Shown: one piece after another, positions 8,243 through 15,632 of the stretch
Layout of the letters: every line of letters starts with the position of its first letter
Numbering within the stretch: position 1 is the first letter of the stretch
From: an uncultured Comamonadaceae bacterium
GTDB taxonomy: Bacteria; Pseudomonadota; Gammaproteobacteria; Burkholderiales; Burkholderiaceae_C
DNA length: 15,808 bases
Direction: 5' to 3'
Assembly: GCA_937871735.1 (NCBI GenBank)
Contig: CALMOI010000023.1
Span: 1-15,808 of the forward strand
Position numbers and translations under genes: made by a program
Notes under the pieces: generated by a model
The model's input: the letters and a program-made list of their open reading frames with translations, nothing else
Database searches by the model: none
Told to the model about the DNA's origin: nothing

Positions 8243-11010
8243 TGGCGATCTCATCCTCGCGGAACAACGCGTTTTGGCGCTCTGACACCTTCATTGGAGT
8301 GATGGTGGTGCTGGCAGTGCTCATGCTGCACCAAGCCACTGACTTGATCGGCACGCTGGAGCGGCGTTTTTACGACTTTGGCCTAACCAGCAGCACCCGC
8401 GTGCCATCGGATCGCATTGCCATCATCGCCATTGACGATGCCAGCATCGCAGCCTTAGGGCGCTGGCCTTGGCCGCGTGATGTGCATGCCGCGCTGATCG
8501 ACAAGCTCCACCAAGCCCACGCCAAAACCATCGGCCACACTGCCTTCTTTTTTGAGCCGCAAACCGACCGGGGTTTGGACTACATCCGCAAGCTGCGCGA
8601 GGTGGTGCAGCAAGACAACCCCGCCGACCCCACCGCCAACGACCCGCGTCCCAAACTGCTCAAGCTGATGGCCGAAGCCGAGGTCGCCCTCGACACCGAT
8701 GCCAAACTGGCTGCCAGCTTAGACCGCGCAGGCAATGTGGTGCTGCCCTCGGTGTTTCGACTGGAAACCCCTTTAGGCCGGGCCGAACAAGCACTGCCGC
8801 CCTTCGCGCTGAAAAACACAGTAGTCAACGTGCCAGACTTCTCGCTGGACGCCTCTAGCGGTCAGTATCCGCTGACGATGTTGGGCTCTTTGGCAGCGAG
8901 CACGGGTCATCTGAATCTGTACCCCGATGCGGATGGCGCGGTGCGCCACGAACCCTTGTTGGTGAACTACTACGGCCAAGCCATGCCCTCGATGGCGCTG
9001 CAATTGGCCGCCCACAGCCTGAACTTGGGCATGGGCGATATTCGCCTAGACCCACTGCAAAACTTAGTTCAGTTGGGCAATCTGCGCATCAGCGTGGATA
9101 CACGGGCCATGATGCTGCCGCAGTTTTACCCTCGGCGCGAAGGTCGCCCGGCGTTCCAGATCGACTCGTTCGTGGATGTGCTCAATAACAAAGTCCCGCT
9201 CAACCGCTATGCCGACAAAATCGTGCTGATCGGCGGCACAGCGGCGGGCTTGGGCACGTCGGTCAATTCGCCGGTACATGAGTTGACTCCGGTCGAATAC
9301 CTGGCGCACACCCTGTCTAGCTTGTTGCGCGAGCACTTCATCGTGCAACCGGCTTGGGGGGGCGCGGCCACAGCGGGAGCGTTGCTGCTGGTGGCGCTGT
9401 ACCTGATCGCCCTGCTGCCGCGCCTGTCAGCGGGCGTGGGCGCGCTCACCACCACCGCGTTGCTGGTGCTGCTGCTGGGTTTGGAGTTTGGCCTGCTGTC
9501 ACGTGCTTACCTGTGGCTGCAACTGGTGCTGCCCGCCTTCTTGCTGCTGAGCGGCCATCTGGCATTGACCACCAAGCGCTTCAAAATCACCGAAGCGGGC
9601 AAGCACCGCTCTGATGAAGAATCCGCCGAAACCAATCGCATGATGGGCTTGGCCTTGCAGGGACAAGGCCAGCTCGACATGGCTTTTGACCGCTACCGCC
9701 GCGTGCCCGCCAGCGACGCGCTGCTCGACAACCTGAGCAACTTGGCACTGGACTTTGAGCGCAAACGCCAATTCAACAAAGCCCAAGCCGTGTACGAGCA
9801 CATGGGCCGCATGGACAAAAACTACCGCGACTTGGGTGCCAAATTGAACAAAGTCCGCAACTTGGCGGAAACCGTCATTTTGGGCGGCAGCTCCCACCCC
9901 GGCGGCACCATGCTGCTGGCTGATGGTGCCATCGAAAAACCCATGCTGGGCCGCTACCAAGTCGAAAAAGAACTGGGCAAGGGTGCCATGGGCGTGGTCT
10001 ACCAAGGCCGCGACCCCAAAATTGGCCGCGTGGTGGCGATCAAAACCTTGGCCCTGAGCCAAGAGTTTGAAGGCGCGGAACTCACCGATGCGCGTGAACG
10101 TTTCTTCCAAGAAGCCAAAACCGCAGGTCGCCTGCAACACCAGCACATCGTGACCATTTTCGATGCGGGCGAAGAACACGATCTGGCCTACATCGCGATG
10201 GAGTTTTTGCAAGGCCGCGATTTGTTGGAGTTCTGCCAAGACGGGCGGTTGCTGCCGATGCGCCAAGTGGTGTCCATCGTGGCGCGGGTGGCCGAGGCAC
10301 TGTCGTATGCGCACCGCCAGCATGTGGTGCACCGCGACATCAAGCCCGCCAACATCATGTACGAACCCGACAGCGACAGCGTCAAAGTCACCGACTTTGG
10401 CATCGCGCGCATCACCGACTCCAGCAAAACCAAGACCGGGTTGGTGCTGGGCACGCCCAGCTTCATGTCGCCAGAACAAATTTCTGGGCGCAAGGTGGAT
10501 GGCCGCTCAGACTTGTACTCGCTGGGCGTGATGCTGTTTCAGTTGCTGACGGGCGTGCTGCCCTTCAGGGGCGAGTCCATGGCCGAGTTGATGTACAAAA
10601 TTGCCAATGAAGACGCGCCAGACATCCGCCGCGTGCGTTCGGACATCCCAGAGCAACTGGCCTACATCGTGGCGTTCTCGCTGCAAAAGCACCCCGAAGA
10701 CCGCTATCAAGATGGCAGTCGCATGGCCGCCGATCTGGACAACTTACTCAAAGGCATGGACAACAGCGCCAAAATCGCCACCGCGCGAGCCGACGCATCA
10801 AGCGCAGAACAATCGGGCTATCAATCCACGCTGCACCAAGATGAGCCCGGCTACGAATCCACCATCAACGAAGAAGAACCGGGTTACGAGTCCACCATGC
10901 GGCTGCATCCCGACAGTTTTCAGTATTCCCATGCCATGGGACTGGACGAGCATTCCAAGCCGGGCAGCCCTGATGCCCCGCCTGCTGACCACGGCGGCGG
11001 CTCCTCATGA
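8242..11010 (+). CDS. CHASE2-sensor Ser/Thr protein kinase with TPR-like linker
   Basis: A membrane receptor kinase of 922 residues. Order of parts: one membrane helix (about 16-32), an extracytoplasmic CHASE2 domain (about 37-345, with RIAIIAIDDASIAALGRWPWPR and KIVLIGGTAAG landmarks), three membrane helices (about 374-391, 397-417, 423-442), a TPR-like cytoplasmic linker (about 465-530), then a Hanks-type kinase domain (about 570-840). The kinase looks active: glycine loop GKGAMG, Lys601 in VAIKTL, HRD with Asp699, Asn704, DFG with Asp718, and an activation loop with Thr730, Thr732 and GTPSFMSPE. The acidic tail carries three tandem Gly-Tyr-x-Ser-Thr repeats (859-886). Start: ATG with AAAGG six bases upstream. 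The stop overlaps the phosphatase start, giving a kinase/phosphatase pair. CHASE2 ligands are unknown. Confidence 0.95.
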   Translation: MAISSSRNNAFWRSDTFIGVMVVLAVLMLHQATDLIGTLERRFYDFGLTSSTRVPSDRIAIIAIDDASIAALGRWPWPRDVHAALIDKLHQAHAKTIGHTAFFFEPQTDRGLDYIRKLREVVQQDNPADPTANDPRPKLLKLMAEAEVALDTDAKLAASLDRAGNVVLPSVFRLETPLGRAEQALPPFALKNTVVNVPDFSLDASSGQYPLTMLGSLAASTGHLNLYPDADGAVRHEPLLVNYYGQAMPSMALQLAAHSLNLGMGDIRLDPLQNLVQLGNLRISVDTRAMMLPQFYPRREGRPAFQIDSFVDVLNNKVPLNRYADKIVLIGGTAAGLGTSVNSPVHELTPVEYLAHTLSSLLREHFIVQPAWGGAATAGALLLVALYLIALLPRLSAGVGALTTTALLVLLLGLEFGLLSRAYLWLQLVLPAFLLLSGHLALTTKRFKITEAGKHRSDEESAETNRMMGLALQGQGQLDMAFDRYRRVPASDALLDNLSNLALDFERKRQFNKAQAVYEHMGRMDKNYRDLGAKLNKVRNLAETVILGGSSHPGGTMLLADGAIEKPMLGRYQVEKELGKGAMGVVYQGRDPKIGRVVAIKTLALSQEFEGAELTDARERFFQEAKTAGRLQHQHIVTIFDAGEEHDLAYIAMEFLQGRDLLEFCQDGRLLPMRQVVSIVARVAEALSYAHRQHVVHRDIKPANIMYEPDSDSVKVTDFGIARITDSSKTKTGLVLGTPSFMSPEQISGRKVDGRSDLYSLGVMLFQLLTGVLPFRGESMAELMYKIANEDAPDIRRVRSDIPEQLAYIVAFSLQKHPEDRYQDGSRMAADLDNLLKGMDNSAKIATARADASSAEQSGYQSTLHQDEPGYESTINEEEPGYESTMRLHPDSFQYSHAMGLDEHSKPGSPDAPPADHGGGSS
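10816..10899 (+). repeat. Tandem 11-residue Gly-Tyr-[Glu/Gln]-Ser-Thr repeats in the kinase tail
   Basis: Three copies of GY[Q/E]ST followed by a large aliphatic residue lie at exactly 33-base spacing (residues 859-864, 870-875, 881-886), joined by acidic spacers with the last two copies preceded by EPG. Candidate phospho-acceptors are Thr863, Thr874 and Thr885 with adjacent Ser. The regular period and spacing outside the folded kinase domain suggest a linear docking or phosphorylation array. Function is inferred. Confidence 0.85.
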
Positions 11011-11819
11011 TGTACGATTTTTTTGCCCTGACTGACCCCGGGCTGGCGCGAGACAACAACGAGGACTCCGTCACCTTTGATGCCTCCTGCGGCTTGGGCG
11101 TGCTGGCCGACGGCATGGGCGGCTACAACGCAGGTGAAGTGGCCAGCGGCATGGCCACCGCATTCATCAAGTCAGAGTTGGGCCGATGGATCAAGGCGAC
11201 CCATCAATTGGCACCGCTCAAAGATGTGCGGCGCGCCATGGAAATTTGCGTCAGCAATGCCAATCGCTCCATCTACAACGCGGCCAACGCCCACGCGCAG
11301 TACGCAGGCATGGGCACGACGCTGGTGGTGGCCGTCTTCCAGCAAGACCGGCTGATCTTGGGTCACATCGGCGATTCGCGCTGCTACCGCTGGCGACGCG
11401 GCAATTTGCGCCAAATCACCAAAGATCACTCGTTGCTGCAAGAACAACTGGATGCAGGCTTGATCACTGCGGAACAAATGGCCACATCAAGCAACAAAAA
11501 CCTGGTCACGCGGGCGCTGGGGGTTGATCCGCACGTAGAGCTGGACATCAGCGAACATCGCGTAGAACACGGTGATGTCTACCTGCTGTGTTCTGATGGC
11601 CTCAACGACATGGTCAGCGACAGCGCTTTGGCTTTGCTGATGCAAAACCCCAACCCACTGGCTCCGCTGGCCACACGCCTGATAGAAAGCGCCAACGCTT
11701 GCGGTGGGCGGGATAATATTTCGGTATTGCTGGTGAGTGCGGTCGAAAGTACACAACAACGCGGGCTATGGAGCCGATTGCTGGGAAAATGGTCCACATT
11801 CGCAGGTAACGGTAACTAA
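11007..11819 (+). CDS. PP2C-family Ser/Thr protein phosphatase
   Basis: A soluble metal-dependent phosphatase of 270 residues that should reverse the upstream kinase. Family motifs are complete: RDNNEDS with Glu19-Asp20, ADGMGG with metal ligand Asp35, GMGTT (101-105), GHIGDSR (119-125), CSDGLND with metal ligand Asp197, and GGRDNIS with Asp236. The gene begins in a 4-base ATGA overlap with the kinase stop; a second ATG follows at once, so the start could be residue 2. This geometry favours coupled translation and balanced kinase and phosphatase levels. The last 25 residues after the fold are basic and aromatic (including RGLWSRLLGKW) and might touch membrane or partner. The FHA gene follows 21 bases on. 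Confidence 0.95.
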   Translation: MMYDFFALTDPGLARDNNEDSVTFDASCGLGVLADGMGGYNAGEVASGMATAFIKSELGRWIKATHQLAPLKDVRRAMEICVSNANRSIYNAANAHAQYAGMGTTLVVAVFQQDRLILGHIGDSRCYRWRRGNLRQITKDHSLLQEQLDAGLITAEQMATSSNKNLVTRALGVDPHVELDISEHRVEHGDVYLLCSDGLNDMVSDSALALLMQNPNPLAPLATRLIESANACGGRDNISVLLVSAVESTQQRGLWSRLLGKWSTFAGNGN

Positions 11820-11840
11820 TTCAATCTATAGGAGTCGGCC

Positions 11841-12497
11841 ATGCCGAAAATGATCGTATCGATCGACGGTGTAGTCATTAAGGAAGTACAACTCACCAAG
11901 GATCGTATGACCCTGGGTCGTCGGCCTTACAACGATATCGTCATCGACAACTTGGCCGTCAGCGGTGAGCATGCGGTGATTCAGATGGTTGGCACCGAGG
12001 TGTTTTTGGAGGATCTGAACAGCACCAACGGCACCTACATCAACGGCAAAGCGGTCAAAAAGCAACTGCTGCAAAACAACGATACGGTAGAGATCGGCAA
12101 GTACAAGATCCGCTTCCAAGGTGATCAAGCCAGCGTCAACACCGAAAAAACCATGGTGTATCGCCCTGGTACGCCCGCACCGACACCGGCACCCCCCACA
12201 CCGGCCGCACCCGCTACGCCCACCACAGATGCGCACCAAACAGGCGCTATTCGGGTTCTGAACGGTGCAGCTGCGGGTCGCGAAGTGGCCTTGGTCAAAG
12301 TGGTGACCACCATCGGTAAGCCTGGAATTTCAGTGGCTGCTATCACGCGCCGCCCGCACGGTTTTGTGGTGGCGCACGTCGATGGCAGCGAAAGCCCGAT
12401 GCTCAACGGCTCCCCGATTCAAGCGGAGCCCGTGGTACTCAAAAACGGTGATTTGCTGGAATTGGCTGGCATTCAGATGCAGTTCGTGCTGACCTGA
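11841..12497 (+). CDS. FHA-domain protein, canonical plus degenerate FHA domain
   Basis: A soluble adaptor of 218 residues. The N-terminal FHA domain (about 5-92) has all phosphothreonine-binding marks: Gly26-Arg27, Ser41-x-x-His44, and Asn60 to Gly64 (NSTNG). After it come TEKTMVYRPGT, with Thr104 as a possible phosphorylation site, and a Pro/Ala/Thr linker (about 109-130). The C-terminal half (about 135-217) resembles a second FHA fold (GAIRVLNG, MLNGSPI, LKNGDLLELAG) but lacks the Arg and Ser-x-x-His signature, so it probably does not bind phosphothreonine. GGAG lies six bases before the ATG. Its place between a kinase/phosphatase pair and a cyclase suggests that it reads kinase-made phosphothreonine, perhaps the kinase tail repeats, and passes the signal on. 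That role is inferred. Confidence 0.92.
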   Translation: MPKMIVSIDGVVIKEVQLTKDRMTLGRRPYNDIVIDNLAVSGEHAVIQMVGTEVFLEDLNSTNGTYINGKAVKKQLLQNNDTVEIGKYKIRFQGDQASVNTEKTMVYRPGTPAPTPAPPTPAAPATPTTDAHQTGAIRVLNGAAAGREVALVKVVTTIGKPGISVAAITRRPHGFVVAHVDGSESPMLNGSPIQAEPVVLKNGDLLELAGIQMQFVLT

Positions 12498-12504
12498 TCA
12501 GCAC

Positions 12505-12546
12505 GCGCCCCATAGTCCACATCACACATTGGTGCTTATGGGGCGC
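12505..12546 (+). promoter_or_regulatory. Inverted repeat that can sequester the cyclase start codon
   Basis: GCGCCCCATA (12505-12514) is the exact reverse complement of TATGGGGCGC (12537-12546), with a G-T pair extending it inward and a loop of about 22 bases. The right arm contains the ATG of the cyclase gene. The left arm starts eight bases after the FHA stop codon, within reach of a ribosome terminating there. In RNA the stem would be strong and would hide the start. Pairing is seen directly; regulation is inferred. Confidence 0.6.
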
Positions 12547-14820
12547 ATACGTCTACGGGGTCAGCCGCAGCAGATCTTGCTCAAACACTGGCCGCGGATT
12601 GCCGTTTCGCTGATCCCCTTGTTTCTCGCCCTGCTTCATGCGGTGGGCGTGCTGCCTATGGGGGTGCTGAACCGGCTCGATGACATCATCTATGACGCGC
12701 GGCTGCGCGCCACCATGCCACGCACGCTGGACGAGCGCATCGTCATCATTGATGTTGATGAAAAAAGTTTGGCCCAAATCGGGCAATGGCCTTGGTCACG
12801 CAACCACCTCGCCAAACTGGTCGATGAGCTGTTTGAGCGCCAACACATCAGCGTCGCCGGTTTTGACATGGTGTTTGCGGAGCACGACCACAGCTCGGGC
12901 CTGGAAAACCTGCGCGAACTGGCCCAAACCGAGCTGCGTGATGATGCCGCTTTCCAAGCACAGCTACAGCGGCTAGAGCCAACGCTCGATCGTGACCAGC
13001 AATTTGCCCAAGCCTTGAAACAACGCCCGGTGGTGCTGGGCTACTACTTCACCGCCGATCGCGATGGCCGCAAGTCCGGCGTGCTGCCCCAACCGGTGAT
13101 GCAAGCCGATGCACTGCTGGGCCGCAAGATCGAGATGACGCAGTGGACGGGTTACGGCTCCAGCATCCCGCAACTGGCCGCCGCCGCCCCCCAAGCCGGG
13201 TTTTTCAACGCCCTCACCGACAGTGACGGCGTGGTGCGCGCCATTCCGCTGATTGCCAAATACCAAGGTCAGTATTACGAATCGCTGGCACTGGCCGTGT
13301 TTCGGCTGTTGACCGGGCTGCCCCGCGTCGAGCCCGGCTTCCCCAGCGAACGCTTTTTGCGCCGCGACTATCCCCGCTTGGAGAACGTCCGCCTCAAGCG
13401 CGAAGATGGCAAGGCATTGGGCATTCCTGTCGATGCCCGCGTCGCCACACTGGTGCCGTACCGGGGGTTGGGCGGTGTGACCGGAGGTTCATTCAGGTAC
13501 TACCCTGCGGCCGATGTGCTCAATGGTCGGCTACCGCCGAACACACTCAAAGACAAAATCGTGCTGGTCGGCACCACCACACCGGGACTGATGGACTTGC
13601 GGGTCACGCCCGTCAATGAAGCCTATCCCGGCGTGGAAGCCCATGCCAACCTGATTGCCGGCATGATTGACGGCAACTTGCCCATCAAACCCGACTTCAC
13701 CATCGGCTTTGAAGTGGTCATGCTGATACTCAGTGGCTTGGTGTTGGCGCTGGGTTTGCCCACCTTATCGGCCCAGCGGGCGCTGGCGCTGAGCAGCGTG
13801 GTGATTTTGGGTTTGATCGGACTGAACTTAGGGCTCTTCATCGGCCAAGGCATCGTACTGCCGGTGGCTTCATCATTGGTGATGGCATTTGCCACGTTCG
13901 CCGTCAACATGAGCTACGGCTATTTGGTGGAAAGCCGCTCCAAGCGCGAACTGGCCCAGTTGTTTGGCACCTACGTGCCGCCCGAGCTGGTCGACGAGAT
14001 GGTGAAAGACCCCGACAGCTACAGCATGCAAGCCACCGAACGCGAGCTGACGGTGATGTTTTGCGACATGCGCGGCTTCACGCGCCTGTCTGAAGAGCTG
14101 GAACCGCTGCAACTGCAAGCCTTGCTCAACACCGTGTTCAGCCGCCTGACGCAGATCATCCGCAGCCACCGGGGCACCATCGACAAGTACATGGGTGACT
14201 GCGTCATGGCCTTTTGGGGTGCGCCTGTGGAAACCCCCAACCACGCCGACCTGGCTGTGTCCACCGCCTTGGCCATGATCCGCGAGGTGATCTTGATCAA
14301 CCAAGAGCATCAAGCACGAGGCTTGCCCGCCATTGGCGTGGGCATCGGGCTGCACACCGGCCAGATGATGGTGGGCGACATGGGCTCAGACATGCGCCGC
14401 AGCTACACCGTGATTGGCGATGCGGTGAATCTAGGATCACGGCTGGAAGGGCTGTCCAAAGCCTACGGATGCGAGATCATTGCCAGCGAAACCACACGCC
14501 GCCAAGCCCCCAATTTTGTTTGGCAAGAGCTGGATCGGGTGCGCGTCAAAGGTCGTGAGCAACCAGTCTCCATTTACCGGCCAGAAGCCGCAGGCCACAG
14601 CGTATCACCCAAAAAAGTGACGGAACTCACTGCCTGGAGCGGTTTTCTACGCACCTACCGTGCCCAGAACTGGGAACAATGTGATGTGTATTTGCTGAAT
14701 TTGATGCGTCTAGATGCCAAAAATTACCTTTACCAGCTCTACAGCCAGCGGTTAGCCTTACGCAAGTCCTTACCGCTGGATCCAAGTTGGGATGGCATCA
14801 CAGATTTTGAAACTAAATAA
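12538..14820 (+). CDS. CHASE2-sensor class III adenylate cyclase
   Basis: Membrane nucleotide cyclase of 760 residues, predicted to make cAMP from ATP. Order: membrane helix (about 21-37), extracytoplasmic CHASE2 (about 43-380, with RIVIIDVDEKSL, GQWPWSR and KIVLVGTTTPG), three membrane helices (about 389-406, 415-435, 438-458), a linker with LFGTYVPPELVDEM, then the catalytic domain (about 500-655). Catalytic residues are all present: metal ligands Asp510 and Asp554, substrate-specifying Lys550 and Thr624, transition-state Asn631 and Arg635. Lys/Thr is the class IIIb pattern for adenylate cyclases. A helical tail ends in DPSWDGITDFETK, common in this family. I chose ATG 12538; in-frame TTG 12529 and GTG 12532 are alternatives. 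No clear ribosome site is present and the ATG lies in a hairpin. A phosphodiesterase-like gene follows 17 bases on. Confidence 0.93.
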   Translation: MGRIRLRGQPQQILLKHWPRIAVSLIPLFLALLHAVGVLPMGVLNRLDDIIYDARLRATMPRTLDERIVIIDVDEKSLAQIGQWPWSRNHLAKLVDELFERQHISVAGFDMVFAEHDHSSGLENLRELAQTELRDDAAFQAQLQRLEPTLDRDQQFAQALKQRPVVLGYYFTADRDGRKSGVLPQPVMQADALLGRKIEMTQWTGYGSSIPQLAAAAPQAGFFNALTDSDGVVRAIPLIAKYQGQYYESLALAVFRLLTGLPRVEPGFPSERFLRRDYPRLENVRLKREDGKALGIPVDARVATLVPYRGLGGVTGGSFRYYPAADVLNGRLPPNTLKDKIVLVGTTTPGLMDLRVTPVNEAYPGVEAHANLIAGMIDGNLPIKPDFTIGFEVVMLILSGLVLALGLPTLSAQRALALSSVVILGLIGLNLGLFIGQGIVLPVASSLVMAFATFAVNMSYGYLVESRSKRELAQLFGTYVPPELVDEMVKDPDSYSMQATERELTVMFCDMRGFTRLSEELEPLQLQALLNTVFSRLTQIIRSHRGTIDKYMGDCVMAFWGAPVETPNHADLAVSTALAMIREVILINQEHQARGLPAIGVGIGLHTGQMMVGDMGSDMRRSYTVIGDAVNLGSRLEGLSKAYGCEIIASETTRRQAPNFVWQELDRVRVKGREQPVSIYRPEAAGHSVSPKKVTELTAWSGFLRTYRAQNWEQCDVYLLNLMRLDAKNYLYQLYSQRLALRKSLPLDPSWDGITDFETK

Positions 14821-14837
14821 CCCCGTCAAAAATCGCC

Positions 14838-15632
14838 ATGAACGTGCGTGTGCTCGGTTGCTCAGGCTCCATCTCCAAGGGTTGCCAAACCACCGCCTTT
14901 TTAATCGACGACAACACGTTGATTGATGCTGGGACAGGTGTCGGCAACCTGACGCTGGAGGCGATGCACAAAATTGACCGTGTATTTCTCACCCACGCGC
15001 ACCTCGACCACATCGCTGCACTGCCGCTGATGATTGATGCAGTTGCGGCCAATCGCCAAGCACCCATCCAAATTTACGCCTTGGCCGAGACTATCGCAGC
15101 ACTGCAAAAGTACATCTTCAACAATGTGATTTGGCCGGACTTCAGCCGAATTCCGTCGGTGGTTCAGCCTTTTTTGACCTTTCACACCATCTGTGTTGGT
15201 CAGCAAATTTGCATCGGGAACCTCCGCATTGAAGTTCTACCTGCCGTGCACAGCGTCCCAGCTGTGGGCTATGCCGTATCGCGTCATGACGGCCCATGCT
15301 GGATTTTCACGGGTGATACCGAGCGCAACCCGGCATTTTGGGAGCGACTGAACCAACTGGATGTGGGCATGTTGATCATTGAGACTGCTTTCAGCAACAG
15401 CCAAGCAGCGCTGGCGCAACGCAGCCAGCATCTCTCACCACAGGTGCTGGCCCAAGAGTTGGAAGGCATTGCGCCCGGCAAGCAGTTCCCGATTTACATC
15501 ACCCACACCAAGCCCGCCGAAACTGACATGATCATGGCGGAAATTGCGCAGTTCGATCAAACCTGCACCTTCACGCGGCATTTAGCACATGACATTCGCT
15601 GGCTCAGCGCGGGGCAAGAACTGGTCGTTTGA
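14838..15632 (+). CDS. Metallo-beta-lactamase-fold hydrolase, probable class II cyclic-nucleotide phosphodiesterase
   Basis: A soluble metallohydrolase of 264 residues. Metal-binding motifs are complete: THAHLDH (His53, His55, Asp57, His58), His138 in PAVHSVP, Asp160 in FTGD and His223 in ITHTKP. The segments KYIFNNVIWPDFSRIPS (about 91-107) and IIETAFSN (180-187) resemble class II cyclic-nucleotide phosphodiesterases (yeast PDE1, Vibrio CpdP) rather than glyoxalase II or RNase Z. The full PROSITE class II signature is not matched after HLDHI, so the substrate is a family-level inference. No signal peptide is seen, so it should act in the cytoplasm. It starts 17 bases after the adenylate cyclase stop without a strong ribosome site, consistent with the same operon, and would remove the cAMP that the cyclase makes. 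Confidence 0.85.
   Translation: MNVRVLGCSGSISKGCQTTAFLIDDNTLIDAGTGVGNLTLEAMHKIDRVFLTHAHLDHIAALPLMIDAVAANRQAPIQIYALAETIAALQKYIFNNVIWPDFSRIPSVVQPFLTFHTICVGQQICIGNLRIEVLPAVHSVPAVGYAVSRHDGPCWIFTGDTERNPAFWERLNQLDVGMLIIETAFSNSQAALAQRSQHLSPQVLAQELEGIAPGKQFPIYITHTKPAETDMIMAEIAQFDQTCTFTRHLAHDIRWLSAGQELVV

Noticed and set aside
9499..10479. Minus-strand open frame opposite the kinase domain
   Set aside because: It is a His/Gln/Phe-rich shadow of a kinase with all catalytic motifs on the plus strand.
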